Origin: Thermosynechococcus vestitus BP-1
GTDB lineage: Bacteria > Cyanobacteriota > Cyanobacteriia > Thermosynechococcales > Thermosynechococcaceae
Direction: 5' to 3'
DNA length: 64,000 bases
Assembly (NCBI RefSeq): GCF_000011345.1
Contig: NC_004113.1
Coordinates: forward strand, 558,001 to 622,000
Shown: positions 54,703 through 63,799 of the stretch, one piece after another
Layout: each line of letters starts with the position of its first letter
Numbering within the stretch: the first letter of the stretch is position 1
The notes under the pieces: generated by a model
Told to the model about the DNA's origin: nothing
Database searches by the model: none
What the model saw: only the letters and a program-made list of their open reading frames with translations
Made by a program: the position numbers and the translations under genes

Positions 54703-55407
54703 ATGCACATCCTCATTCCCGCCGCCGGCATGGGTAAACGCATGGGGGCAAGCCACAATAAACTGCGGTTGCAACTCTTGGGTAAACCCCTTTTGGCATG
54801 GACCTTGGCAGCGGTGGCGGCTGCCGAAGCGATTGAATGGATTGGGGTCATTGGCCAGCCAGAGGACTTTCCCATTTGGGAAGCTCTCCTGGAGGACTTG
54901 AACCTACGGCAGCCCGTCCATCTCATCACCGGGGGTGAGACCCGTCAAGCATCGGTGTTTCATGGGTTACAGGCCCTTCCCAAAACGGCTGAGCAGGTGC
55001 TGATCCATGATGGTGCCCGGTGTCTTGCCACCCCCGATCTGATTAATCGTTGTGCCCAAGCCCTAGGGACCTATGCAGGCCTGATTGCAGCGGTGCCCGT
55101 CAAAGATACGATTAAAATTGTCAATCGTGAAGGTGTTGTTGTCCAAACCCCAGAGCGAGACTCCCTTTGGGCCGCCCAAACTCCCCAAGGCTTTCGCGTC
55201 GAGCCCTTGCGTATTGCCCATGAAATGGCTGTGGCTAAGGGCTGGGAAGTCACAGACGATGCTGCCCTCTTTGAACGCCTAGGCTATGCCGTCCATATTG
55301 TTTTAGGGGAGGAGACAAATCTCAAGATAACCACTCCCAGCGACCTACCCCTTGCAGAACGCATCTTGCAGCATCGCCGGGAGCAAGAACAGGATACCCT
55401 AGGCTAA
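54703..55407 (+). CDS. ispD: 2-C-methyl-D-erythritol 4-phosphate cytidylyltransferase
   Basis: 234 residues; third step of the MEP isoprenoid pathway. Visible: the nucleotidyltransferase loop ILIPAAGMGKRMGASHNK, VLIHDGARCLATPDLI, and VTDDAALFERLGYAVHIVLG. The ATG at 54703 has GGAGG 9-10 bp upstream, at the border of the tnpB element; an out-of-frame ATG lies at 54699. The insertion sits 10 bp before the start, so the native promoter has been separated from the gene. It converges on the next gene with a 9-bp overlap. Confidence 0.94.
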   Translation: MHILIPAAGMGKRMGASHNKLRLQLLGKPLLAWTLAAVAAAEAIEWIGVIGQPEDFPIWEALLEDLNLRQPVHLITGGETRQASVFHGLQALPKTAEQVLIHDGARCLATPDLINRCAQALGTYAGLIAAVPVKDTIKIVNREGVVVQTPERDSLWAAQTPQGFRVEPLRIAHEMAVAKGWEVTDDAALFERLGYAVHIVLGEETNLKITTPSDLPLAERILQHRREQEQDTLG

Positions 55408-55788
55408 AGTTTCCGGACAGTAGCCCAAGCCCTGAATAAACTGTTTGCGAAATGCCTCAATGTCATCGTAGTTGGGATAGCCGTGGGAGACAATCGCCAC
55501 TTGGTAACGGCGCATAACATCCACCATTGATTGGCCGGTTTCCAGGGCCCAGAATGCCATTTTGAGGGCGATCCCCGGTGTGTAGGGGAATCCCAACTCG
55601 TTCAAGAAGGCGCGGAAATCCCCTGCCTCTTTGTCGCTGAGGGGCGAATGCATTTTAATGCGGATGACCCACCCATCCACTTGATGAATCACGGTAACAA
55701 ACTGAACTGGTAGCTTGGCGTATTCATGCAAGAACTGCACAACCCGCAGGGTAAGGCTGGCATTGCTAAGGTGATAAATGAAATCCAT
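55399..55788 (-). CDS. Conserved cyanobacterial protein of unknown function
   Basis: 129 residues, soluble, mixed alpha/beta (MDFIYHLSNASLTLRVVQFL, GWVIRIKMHSPLSDKEAGDF, MVDVMRRYQVAIVSHGYPNY). I recognise no named domain. ATG at 55788 follows TAAGAGGTCAACACC, so AGAGG may serve as ribosome binding site. It converges on ispD with a 9-bp 3' overlap. Probably a real gene by codon pattern and length. Confidence 0.65.
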   Translation of the reverse strand: MDFIYHLSNASLTLRVVQFLHEYAKLPVQFVTVIHQVDGWVIRIKMHSPLSDKEAGDFRAFLNELGFPYTPGIALKMAFWALETGQSMVDVMRRYQVAIVSHGYPNYDDIEAFRKQFIQGLGYCPETLA

Positions 55789-55887
55789 GGTGTTGACCTC
55801 TTACCCTTGATACCTTCATTGTCCGTGGCCCAGGGGGCGATCGCCTAGGGGAATTGTCCGCAATTTGCTGGGGGAACCTCCCTATTC

Positions 55888-57069
55888 TTAGGATTGAGAT
55901 AATCGCTGCCGGGGAGTGCCACTTAGGAGATCATGGGCCGCTTGTAAAATCCTTGGAATCTTTTGCCGATGGGGACTGTGCCGTAAACAGGGGCCTAAAT
56001 CCAAGTCTTTGATCCGTGCAGCATTTGCTCCCGGAAACCAGTGGCCACCGTTGCCCAGCAGGTTATAGCGCATACGGGCATAGTCCAGCAAATCGTAGGC
56101 CTGCACTAGGTTCCACAGCCAGAGAATGACGGGGATATTCACTTCACCGGGGGTGTGCCGGTAGTCTGGCAATCCCTCATGCCAAGTGTGGTACCAGTCT
56201 TCCCCCAAGCGGTCAATGGCGGCTTGCTCCAGCCGTGCCAAGATCGGCGGTAGAATCTCACCTGCCTGATCCAGCAGCTCGAGGGCCTTGAGATGTTCAT
56301 CAAAGTCACTGGGACGAGCCGCACCGATACTCAGGGTGTGCACCTGGGGATGGGAGAGGCAAAAGAGATCGTTAAAGACCATTGGGCTTAAGGGGGCACA
56401 GAGTTCCACAAGGCGTTGGGGTGGTTTGTAGAGCATTCCCCCCTTGTCTGCCGGGCTAATGATAAAAACCCCCATATCACGGGCTTGAGCATCGAGGATG
56501 GCAGGCCAATTCTGTTGATTGATGTAGTACCAGTGCAGATTAACGTAATCAAAGACATCGCTGGCGATCGCCTGGCGAATCACCTCTAAGCTGCCATGGG
56601 TAGAAAAACCAATGAAGCGAATCTTACCTGATGCTTGCCATTCCCGCGCTACATCTAAGCATCCCCCCGGCCGCAGTACCTGCTCTAAATGCTCCGGCAG
56701 GTTCAGGCCATGGATAGCGAGTAAGTCAATGTAGTCTAACTGGAGGTTCCGCAGTGAGGTTTCGAGGGTTTCCCGAAACTCCTTGGCAGTGGGTCGCGGC
56801 CCCACCTTGGTTTGGACAATGAGCTTTTCGCGGGGCAGCCGAGGCAGAATTTTCCCCAACTGAATTTCGGAGGTGCCATAGCCGCGCGCCGTTTCAATGT
56901 GGGTGATGCCCAAGGCCAGAGCACGCCGAATAGTCGCCTCTAGGTTGCGTTGATTTTCTGCGGGAATGGTACTGGGATTGACATCCTGCCAGGAAAACTG
57001 ATAGCGCATGCCGCCACAGGAAAAGACAGGCATTGGCAGTTCGGTACGACCAAAGCGACGGTAGCGCAT
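55888..57069 (-). CDS. Aldo/keto reductase family protein
   Basis: 393 residues. A TIM-barrel aldo/keto reductase start (MRYRRFGRTELPMPVFSCGG, ALGITHIETARGYGTSEIQLG with the catalytic Asp replaced in context by ETARGYG, LIVQTKVGP, YIDLLAIHGLN) is followed by a longer C-terminal region (HEGLPDYRHTPGEVNIPVIL). The usual catalytic D..Y pair reads E-T-A-R-G-Y here, so activity may differ from typical members. The start at 57069 is chosen by homology; a longer frame to 57126 lacks support. Substrate unknown. Confidence 0.85.
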   Translation of the reverse strand: MRYRRFGRTELPMPVFSCGGMRYQFSWQDVNPSTIPAENQRNLEATIRRALALGITHIETARGYGTSEIQLGKILPRLPREKLIVQTKVGPRPTAKEFRETLETSLRNLQLDYIDLLAIHGLNLPEHLEQVLRPGGCLDVAREWQASGKIRFIGFSTHGSLEVIRQAIASDVFDYVNLHWYYINQQNWPAILDAQARDMGVFIISPADKGGMLYKPPQRLVELCAPLSPMVFNDLFCLSHPQVHTLSIGAARPSDFDEHLKALELLDQAGEILPPILARLEQAAIDRLGEDWYHTWHEGLPDYRHTPGEVNIPVILWLWNLVQAYDLLDYARMRYNLLGNGGHWFPGANAARIKDLDLGPCLRHSPHRQKIPRILQAAHDLLSGTPRQRLSQS

Positions 57070-57199
57070 ACTGCACTCAACGAGGGTTCCTTCACTATTT
57101 TGTCGGAATTGGCGGCCCCTGGTCATTGGTGCCTAACTCAGCAGTCAACACCCGCTACTCCCCTGAGCTAGGCTAGAAGAAATCACCGAATTCTTTTGT

Positions 57200-58276
57200 A
57201 GGTCCTAAAAAGCCATTCTCTCCTGCCCCTTCTCCTTTCCCTGCTGGCTACCCTCCGACTTCTGAGCATGGCTGGGTGCTGGTGCTTCACCGCATCAATA
57301 ACGGCGGAGCCATTGCTAATGGCGGTTTCAATTTAGGAGTCAAGGGTCAATCCACCTTTACCCAGGTGAAGAATGCCCCCAGCGGTCTTTATTAATTAAT
57401 TAGGGCGGTAGCCGCACTTGGACACCCCTTCGCCGCAATGTCGATCCGCTGCTGCAAGCGGCTTGGCCCAATTTTCAACTGCGCTACGTAGCCCCACCGG
57501 GATCGGGCAGTGGCATCGGCATGCTATCGAATAATCAACTGTCTTTCTCACAATCTTCCGGTTCCCTCAACGAGGAAGAGTTAACCAAGGGGGCGGCTCA
57601 GGGCATGAAATTAACTGCCATTCCCGTTGCCATCGATGGGCTGGCGATCGCCCTCAATCCAAGGCTAAACATTCCTCACCTGAACTGACGGTGCAACAAG
57701 TGGTGGATATTTATTAGGGGCAAAATAAGCAATTGGCAGCAGGTGGGTGGCCCCAACCCAAGGATTATCCCCGTCTCTCGCTGTCCGCAAGAGGGTGGCA
57801 GCGTTGAATACTTTAGCCAAGCAGTGATCGGGAAGCAGCCCGTTGGTCGCAATGTGGTGAGGGTTCAGGATACTACCGATGGCCTACGGCGGGTTGCTGC
57901 GACACTGGGGGGCATCGACGATGCCTCTGCTCCAGAGGTGGTGGGTCACTGCAGTATCCACCCGCTTCCCCTCGGCCGCCCAGTCAATCAACGAGTCAAT
58001 CAGAATCAATCTGTGCCCCCCTACCAAGACCCCTACGTTCCTGTGGGGCGTTGCCCCCAAGAGCGCAACCAACTGAATCATCCTGCATTTCAACAACAGG
58101 GGACTTATCCAATTAAGTCCAATTAAGCGCCGTCTATTTGCGATGGCCAAGGCAGACAATAGCCTCGATGCCAAAGTAGGCCGTGCCTATGCTGAGCTCT
58201 TACTGACTGATCAAGTCTTACTAACTGATCAAGGGCAAGCAGCCATTGAAAAAGCAGCGTTTGTCCGCCTGCGCTA
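57200..58276 (+). pseudogene. Decayed PstS/SphX-like phosphate-binding protein gene
   Basis: A broken gene read across several frames. Pieces in order: VKGQSTFTQVKNAPSGLY then TAA (57393-57395); a new frame with RRNVDPLLQAAWPNFQLRYV, GSGIGMLSNNQLSFSQSS and VAIDGLAIALNP to TGA (57686-57688); LTVQQVVDIY with an in-frame TAG (57715-57717); then VGGPNPRIIPVSRCPQEGGS, YFSQAVIGKQPVGRNV and SAPEVVGHCSIHPLPLG to TAA (58124-58126); and finally RRLFAMAKADNSLDAKVG to the end with AAFVRLR (TAG 58274-58276). These match, in order, substrate-binding proteins of the phosphate ABC transporter. A LLTDQ duplication near the end is a further change. The 5' limit is uncertain. Confidence 0.8.
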
Positions 58277-58377
58277 GGGGAGCGATCGCCCCCTGAATCG
58301 GCTTTTGGACAAAATCAACATTCTGGCACCGCCACCCCAGATAATAGATCTGGCCACCTGCTTCTCAATCTGGAGCC

Positions 58378-59076
58378 ATGACCTACAAGCGACTCAGTGA
58401 CAGCGAACGCCAGCGTGTCTTTCAACAGTACACTGCCGGAGAAACGATCAAAGCTCTGGCAGGGGAATTTGGTGTTAGTGAAAACACCATTCGGCGTGTG
58501 ATCAAACAAATGGAAGAGGAAGCGGCTGCCCCTGAAGCCCCTCTACTGGCTGCAGCAACGACGGATGACATGCCAGAGGAAGAGGATCTAGAAGATGTAG
58601 AGACGGCAGAGGCTGTTGTTCTCGATGAGGATGACTACAGCGATGCAGCGGACGATGATCTCGAAGATGAAGAAGAACTGGAGGGTGACATTCCTCTTCC
58701 CGATCTCACCGATGTGGAAGTGGTGCAGTCTGTGGAGGTCATTCCCCTTTCAGAAGCGGTGCTGCCCCGTCCCTGCTACGTTGTCGTTGATCGGCGGGCG
58801 GAACTGCTCACCCGCCCCCTAGAAGCCTTTCGCGGTTTAGGTGCCCTCTCCAGTGAGGAAGCACAACAAAGTACCCTACCCATTTTCGATAGCCGCCCTG
58901 TGGCTCTGCGCTATTCCCAACAAAACCAACGCCTCTATAAGGCCAGTGATGTCCAGTGGCGCAAGACCGTTGTTAAGGTACCTGATGGTGAAATGCTGCG
59001 GAAAGTGCGCAGCTATCTTCAGTCCAAAGGGATTACCCGCTTGCTGTACCATGGGCGGGTGTATGCCCTCGATTGA
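58378..59076 (+). CDS. HTH-domain protein with acidic linker
   Basis: 232 residues. The N-terminus (SDSERQRVFQQYTAGETIKA, EFGVSENTIRRVIKQME) is a helix-turn-helix like those of transposase-type and sigma-like DNA-binding proteins. Residues ~45-115 are very acidic (EEEDLEDVETAE, DDDLEDEEELEGD), and the C-terminal ~90 residues form a globular domain (PCYVVVDRRAELLTRPLEAF). I do not recognise the family's name; it looks like a cyanobacterial DNA-binding protein or transcription regulator. The ATG at 58378 opens directly after a short leader; the gene is 35-70 bp from the next. Confidence 0.7.
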   Translation: MTYKRLSDSERQRVFQQYTAGETIKALAGEFGVSENTIRRVIKQMEEEAAAPEAPLLAAATTDDMPEEEDLEDVETAEAVVLDEDDYSDAADDDLEDEEELEGDIPLPDLTDVEVVQSVEVIPLSEAVLPRPCYVVVDRRAELLTRPLEAFRGLGALSSEEAQQSTLPIFDSRPVALRYSQQNQRLYKASDVQWRKTVVKVPDGEMLRKVRSYLQSKGITRLLYHGRVYALD

Positions 59077-59147
59077 GGTAAGCTAGGGGCATTGACGAAG
59101 AGTGGGGGCAATTGCCCCAGACGTTTAAGGAGATTGGTAAAAGTTTT

Positions 59148-60293
59148 ATGAAAGCAATGATCTTGGCGGCTGGAAAGGGCACGCGGGTACGCCCGATTAC
59201 ATACACCATTCCGAAGCCAATGATCCCAATTCTGCAAAAGCCCGTGATGGAATTTCTAGTGGAACTCCTGCGTCAGCATGGGTTTAACCAGATTATGGTA
59301 AATGTGAGCCACCTCGCCCATGAAATTGAAAGCTACTTTCAGGATGGGCAGCGGTTTGGGGTGGAGATTGCTTATTCCTTTGAGGGCTATATCAAGGATG
59401 GTGAACTCGTTGGTAAAGCCCTAGGGTCTGCGGGCGGGATCAAGCGGATTCAGGATTTTAACCCCTTTTTTGATGACACCTTTGTGGTGCTGTGTGGTGA
59501 TGCCCTCATTGACTTGGATTTGACAGCGGCCGTGGCTTGGCACCGCCAAAAGGGGGCGATCGCCACCGTGGTTATGAAAACAGTGCCCAGAGAGGATGTC
59601 TCAAGCTATGGCGTTGTTGTTACTGACAAGAGCGATCGCATTGTTGCCTTCCAAGAAAAACCCAGTGTTGAAGAAGCCCTGAGCAACCATATCAACACGG
59701 GGATTTATATTTTTGAGCCAGAAGTGATCGACTATATCCCCTCCAATCAGGAATACGACATTGGCAGCCAGCTTTTCCCCAAACTGGTGGAAATGGGTGC
59801 CCCCTTCTATGGCTTGGCGATGGACTTTGAATGGATTGACATTGGTAAAGTCCCCGACTACTGGCAAGCGGTGCGCGGCGTTCTTAATGGCACGATTAAA
59901 AATGTTTCGATTCCCGGCCATGAGCAGTTTCCCGGCATTTATACGGGGCTAAATGTGGCCGTCAACTGGGATAAGGTCACGATCCAGGGACCGGTCTACA
60001 TTGGCGGCATGACGAAGATTGAAGATGGAGCAACAATTATTGGACCGACGATGATTGGCCCCAATTGCCACATTTGCAGCGGTGCGGTCGTCGATAACTG
60101 TGTCATTTTTGAATATTCTCGCCTTGGTTCTGACGTTCGTCTTGTGGATAAGTTGGTTTTTGGTCGCTACTGTGTTGATAAAACAGGTACAACCATTGAC
60201 CTGAAGGCCGCTGCCCTCGATTGGTTGATTACCGATTCACGGCAAACGGATATTCAACTGAGTCCCCTCGAGTTGAAGGAGATGATGTCCTAG
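59148..60293 (+). CDS. NDP-sugar pyrophosphorylase (mannose-1-phosphate guanylyltransferase-like)
   Basis: 381 residues. An N-terminal nucleotidyltransferase (MKAMILAAGKGTRVRPITYT, IPKPMIPILQKPVMEF, VLCGDALIDLDL) and a C-terminal left-handed beta-helix with hexapeptide repeats (VYIGGMTKIEDGATIIGPTM). It should activate a sugar 1-phosphate, GDP-mannose or related, for polysaccharide synthesis; the exact base and sugar cannot be read from sequence. The ATG at 59148 gives the family start; AAGGAG is 15 bp upstream, rather far, so an upstream TTG (59112) is conceivable. Confidence 0.88.
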   Translation: MKAMILAAGKGTRVRPITYTIPKPMIPILQKPVMEFLVELLRQHGFNQIMVNVSHLAHEIESYFQDGQRFGVEIAYSFEGYIKDGELVGKALGSAGGIKRIQDFNPFFDDTFVVLCGDALIDLDLTAAVAWHRQKGAIATVVMKTVPREDVSSYGVVVTDKSDRIVAFQEKPSVEEALSNHINTGIYIFEPEVIDYIPSNQEYDIGSQLFPKLVEMGAPFYGLAMDFEWIDIGKVPDYWQAVRGVLNGTIKNVSIPGHEQFPGIYTGLNVAVNWDKVTIQGPVYIGGMTKIEDGATIIGPTMIGPNCHICSGAVVDNCVIFEYSRLGSDVRLVDKLVFGRYCVDKTGTTIDLKAAALDWLITDSRQTDIQLSPLELKEMMS

Positions 60294-60309
60294 ACCCCGC
60301 TCTACGCCC

Positions 60310-61314
60310 ATGACATTTACGAATCAGTTGCAAAGTGGTTTTACCCTTTTTCTGAGCCTACTGGTGGAGGCACTGCCATTTCTGCTACTGGGCATTTTGC
60401 TTTCTAGCGTGCTGCTGCTATTTGTGGATGAGCAGGCACTGATTCGTCGCTTACCGCGATCGCCCCTGCTGGGGGCTTTGGTGGGCAGTTGCATCGGTTT
60501 TCTTTTTCCCGTGTGTGAGTGTGGCAATGTGCCGGTGGCGCGGCGATTGCTGGTGCAAGGACTGCCTACATCCGTGGCTATTGGTTTTTTGTTGGCGGCA
60601 CCCACAATCAACCCGATTGTGATTTGGGCAACCTGGACGGCCTTTCGCGATCAACCGGAGATTGTTGTCTTTCGTGTCCTTTTTTCGCTGGCGATCGCCA
60701 CCATGATTGGCTGGGTTTTTAGTTTCCAAAAGGATCTAACCCCCTTTTTGCAGCCCACGGTAACCCGCCTAATGCGCCGCCGCCAACCCCAGGCAACTGT
60801 TGTCCCTGCCCTGCTTCAGTCGGGCACCTACCTGTTGGGAACCCCCGGTCAACCCCTGGCCATGGAAACCCTAACGCTTTCGCCACTGACTGCAACGATT
60901 CCTTGGCAGCAGCGTCTGCCCCAAGTCCTAGAGAATGTGGTGCAGGAATTTCGTGAATTGGGGGGGATTCTAGTCCTCGGCAGTCTAGGGGCGACAATGA
61001 TTCAGGTGGCTGCCCCACGGGAACTCATCCTCAGCCTTGGCCAAGGGCCAGTGGTCTCGATTGTAGCAATGATGATCCTGGGCACCGTGATTTCCATTTG
61101 CTCAACTGTTGATGCCTTTTTTGCCCTTGCCTTTGCTGCCACGTTTACGCCGGGGTCAATCCTTGCGTTTCTGGTCCTCGGGCCGATGGTTGATCTCAAG
61201 GGACTAGGGTTATTGCTGACAATTTTTCGTCCCCGCGCCCTGATGTACATCTTTCTGTTGGTGGCACAATTGACGTTTTCTCTTTGTTTGTTTTTGAATT
61301 TGCAATGGAGTTAG
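60310..61314 (+). CDS. YraQ/DUF318-family permease
   Basis: 334 residues with about eight membrane helices. The family motif [19 protein letters not shown] and [14 protein letters not shown] are visible, and the second half repeats the pattern ([20 protein letters not shown]), so the protein is a two-repeat permease. Members include ArsP-like exporters of organoarsenicals; the substrate here is unknown. The gene follows the pyrophosphorylase by 16 bp and its end overlaps lipA2, suggesting an operon. Confidence 0.88.
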   Translation: MTFTNQLQSGFTLFLSLLVEALPFLLLGILLSSVLLLFVDEQALIRRLPRSPLLGALVGSCIGFLFPVCECGNVPVARRLLVQGLPTSVAIGFLLAAPTINPIVIWATWTAFRDQPEIVVFRVLFSLAIATMIGWVFSFQKDLTPFLQPTVTRLMRRRQPQATVVPALLQSGTYLLGTPGQPLAMETLTLSPLTATIPWQQRLPQVLENVVQEFRELGGILVLGSLGATMIQVAAPRELILSLGQGPVVSIVAMMILGTVISICSTVDAFFALAFAATFTPGSILAFLVLGPMVDLKGLGLLLTIFRPRALMYIFLLVAQLTFSLCLFLNLQWS

Positions 61315-62213
61315 CCGTGGTTGTTAAGCCAGAGTGGTTACGGGTCAAAGCACCCCAGTGGCAGCGGGTGGGTTCCGTCAAGGAACTGTTGCGGGACTTA
61401 AACCTCAATACTGTTTGCGAAGAGGCCTCTTGCCCCAATATTGGTGAATGTTTCTATCAGGGAACGGCCACATTTTTAATGATGGGTCCAGCTTGCACCC
61501 GGGCTTGCCCCTACTGCGATATTGATTTTGAGAAAAAGCCATTGCCTCTGGATCCCACTGAACCCCAGCGACTAGCTGAAGCAGTGGTGCGGATGCGTCT
61601 CAATCACGTTGTCATTACCTCGGTGAATCGGGATGATTTGGCCGACGGGGGTGCCTCTCAGTTTGTCGCCACGATTGAGGCTGTGCGGCAGCGATCGCCC
61701 CAAACAACAATTGAAGTCCTGATTCCCGATCTCTGCGGCAACTGGCAGGCCTTGGATCAAATTCTTGCTGCCGGTCCGGAAGTACTCAACCACAACACCG
61801 AGACCGTGCCCCGTCTCTATCGGCGGGTGCGTCCCCAAGGCAACTATCAGCGCAGTCTGGAACTGCTGCAGCGGGTGCGCGATCGCGCCCCTTGGATTTA
61901 CTCAAAATCGGGCATTATGGTGGGTCTAGGGGAAACCAGCGAGGAAGTGGTGGCCCTCATGCAGGATTTGCGCCAAGTGGGTTGTGACATTCTCACCATT
62001 GGTCAGTATCTGCAACCCAGTCCCAAACATCTAGCGGTACAGGCCTTTATTCCACCAGAGCAATTTGAGGAATGGCGCCGCCTGGGGGAATCGATGGGCT
62101 TTTTGCAGGTGGTTTCCTCTCCCCTCACCCGTAGTTCCTACCATGCTGAGCAGGTGCGGGCTCTGATGCAACAGTACCCACGTCAGCGTCCTGCCCCAAG
62201 TCCTCTTGGATAG
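61305..62213 (+). CDS. lipA: Lipoyl synthase, second paralogue
   Basis: 302 residues. LipA auxiliary cluster [12 protein letters not shown], radical [25 protein letters not shown], the [11 protein letters not shown] loop and the C-terminal RSSYHA are complete. The ATG at 61305 overlaps the upstream permease by 10 bp, implying coupled translation. The protein differs from the copy at 17809-18681 in length, tail and several loop residues, so they are old paralogues; differential expression is likely but unproven. Confidence 0.94.
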   Translation: MELAVVVKPEWLRVKAPQWQRVGSVKELLRDLNLNTVCEEASCPNIGECFYQGTATFLMMGPACTRACPYCDIDFEKKPLPLDPTEPQRLAEAVVRMRLNHVVITSVNRDDLADGGASQFVATIEAVRQRSPQTTIEVLIPDLCGNWQALDQILAAGPEVLNHNTETVPRLYRRVRPQGNYQRSLELLQRVRDRAPWIYSKSGIMVGLGETSEEVVALMQDLRQVGCDILTIGQYLQPSPKHLAVQAFIPPEQFEEWRRLGESMGFLQVVSSPLTRSSYHAEQVRALMQQYPRQRPAPSPLG

Positions 62214-62267
62214 GGTTATTGCAATTTAGTTGCAACTAGGCTACGCTAAGCAATAGGAAAAATCTGC

Positions 62268-62291
62268 ATTAAGAAACCCCCAAATGGGGGG
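62268..62291 (-). terminator. Intrinsic terminator of dps
   Basis: Minus-strand reading: CCCCCA, short loop, TGGGGG, then TTTCTTAAT. It is ~57 bp past the dps stop. On the plus strand the same hairpin follows lipA2 but is not followed by T's. Confidence 0.75.
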
Positions 62292-62347
62292 ATTCTATGA
62301 ACAACCATCAACTTATCTTAGGATTCGTTAACTCAGACGACACAAAA

Positions 62348-62878
62348 CTACACCTTGAGGCTGTCATTGGCCAGAAAATGACCAATATGGTAAGCACGCT
62401 CCTCCGTTTTCAAGAGGATTTGATCGTAGAGGTAGGCCGTGGCGCGATCGCCCAAACTCTCAGCTTGGGTTGCCTGTTGGCGCAGAACACCGATAATGGC
62501 CTGCTCCGCTTGCAAATCATTGCTGAGCATTTGCCGGCAGTTGAAGGCCCCTTCGGGTTCAGGGGTAAAGCAACAAAGAGCCGCCAACTGTTGGAAACCC
62601 GCCACAGGTACGCCCCCCAGACCATTCAGGCGCTCTCCCAAAGCATGGACGTGGTCTTGCACCTGTTCATAGCAGTCTTGGAAAAACTGGTGCAGTGGAT
62701 AAAACTCTGCCCCCTCAACAACAAAATGATGCTTCTGGTACTGCAAATACAGGGCTTGGAAACTGGCCAAGAGGCGATTCATCCCCTCACAGATCGGGGT
62801 AGTGGTGGCTTTCTCCAGCAAGATAACTGTATCAGCCATTTCGCCAAAGGCTTGGCGTGGCAATGCACTGGTCGTCAT
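62348..62878 (-). CDS. dps: Dps-type ferritin
   Basis: 176 residues, four-helix Dps protein that forms a dodecamer storing iron and protecting DNA from peroxide. Visible ferroxidase residues: the His in QKHHFVVEG, the His of [18 protein letters not shown] and the acidic pair in [10 protein letters not shown]. It is the divergent cyanobacterial DpsA branch, with a C-terminal tail ([13 protein letters not shown]). AAAGGAG lies 10 bp upstream of the ATG. A terminator follows. Iron/oxidant control is expected but no Fur box was identified. Confidence 0.88.
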   Translation of the reverse strand: MTTSALPRQAFGEMADTVILLEKATTTPICEGMNRLLASFQALYLQYQKHHFVVEGAEFYPLHQFFQDCYEQVQDHVHALGERLNGLGGVPVAGFQQLAALCCFTPEPEGAFNCRQMLSNDLQAEQAIIGVLRQQATQAESLGDRATAYLYDQILLKTEERAYHIGHFLANDSLKV

Positions 62879-63085
62879 AGGACGATACTCCTTTGCGGAC
62901 AGAATAATGAAGCATCCCAGTTACAGCTTTTTACACAGCTATGGAGGCCGGTTAGCCCACCCTTAAAAGCCCCTCTAGGAGGATCAACGATGTAGGCATA
63001 CCCAAAACTCAGAAAAGAGCTGTAACTTGAACAAGCTGATCTTAAACTATCCATCGCTGTATTTCAATAAGGGAGGACTTATTGA

Positions 63086-63385
63086 ATGTCTATAAACCCC
63101 CAGGTTATTGCAGTTCAGTGGCAATTGCGCTGGCCAATTTATCAGCGGTTGACTGAGCTAGAGGTGCCCTGTGAGTACCTCCCCTATCAACCCCTCACTG
63201 TTGAGGTCAACTCCCCCTTAGCGGCATTGCAGGTGTGGTCAGTGGTACGGCAAATGTCTGCTTCCCGTGACACCCTAGTCGCTTGGTTAGAACAGTGCTG
63301 GAAGTGCAACATCACAGCAATAGTGCAATACCCCGCCGTTACTGATGAAGCGAATGGTTCCACAGGGCTGGATTCGAGATCCTGA
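63086..63385 (+). CDS. Small conserved cyanobacterial protein
   Basis: 99 residues (INPQVIAVQWQLRWPIYQRL, VEVNSPLAALQVWSVVRQMS). GGGAGG lies about 10 bp before the ATG, so the start is well supported. No recognised motif, signal or membrane segment. Proteins of similar size with an N-terminal QWQLRWPIYQRLQEL segment are frequent in cyanobacteria, function unknown. It is divergent from dps. Confidence 0.65.
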   Translation: MSINPQVIAVQWQLRWPIYQRLTELEVPCEYLPYQPLTVEVNSPLAALQVWSVVRQMSASRDTLVAWLEQCWKCNITAIVQYPAVTDEANGSTGLDSRS

Positions 63386-63574
63386 AATTTCGACTGCGGA
63401 AGATTGAGCACTAGAGGCACTGCTGAATCCTAAAATCAGGCCCAAGCCAAGTAGGCAGCTTTCTAGAGGCTTTCCCCAAGAACGCCTATAGACTCCTTAA
63501 CACCGAAGTTGGTAGTTGCCGGTAATGTCTAACTGCCTTTTGTTCCTAAGCCTAGATAAGAGTATCAGTTTGCA

Positions 63575-63600
63575 TTTGAGAATGGACTTTGAGAATGGAC
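63575..63600. repeat. Tandem 13-bp duplication
   Basis: TTTGAGAATGGAC occurs twice in direct tandem (63575-63587 and 63588-63600). Probably a slippage product. Confidence 0.8.
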
Positions 63601-63709
63601 AAAGAACTGCTTAGCTGAACGTTAAGGAATTAGAGACAACGCCTAACTATCTTGGGCACTATCTGGGGGAACCGGTAGGTGGCCATCGGGGAGATCTCAA
63701 TAAAAGTAA

Positions 63710-63770
63710 CGGGGTATTCGACTGCACAATGGGACTACAGCCTAGGAATACCCCGATCGCCCCCATGGGG
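63710..63770. other. Structured inverted-repeat element
   Basis: CGGGGTATTC (63710-63719) is perfectly complementary to GAATACCCCG (63746-63755), with a 26-nt loop. It is followed by a second GC-rich palindrome (CCCCCATGGGGG). Either a small structured RNA or a 3'-end structure of the minus-strand gene at the right edge. Confidence 0.45.
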
Positions 63771-63799
63771 GGAGGAATTTGACGAGTAAAAATGGATAA

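Larger units (their letters stand above)
63386..63799. other. Non-coding region with inverted and tandem repeats
   Basis: 414 bp without a supported gene. It holds a tandem 13-bp duplication and a structured inverted-repeat segment, both listed separately. Promoter signals for either neighbour are not obvious. Confidence 0.5.
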
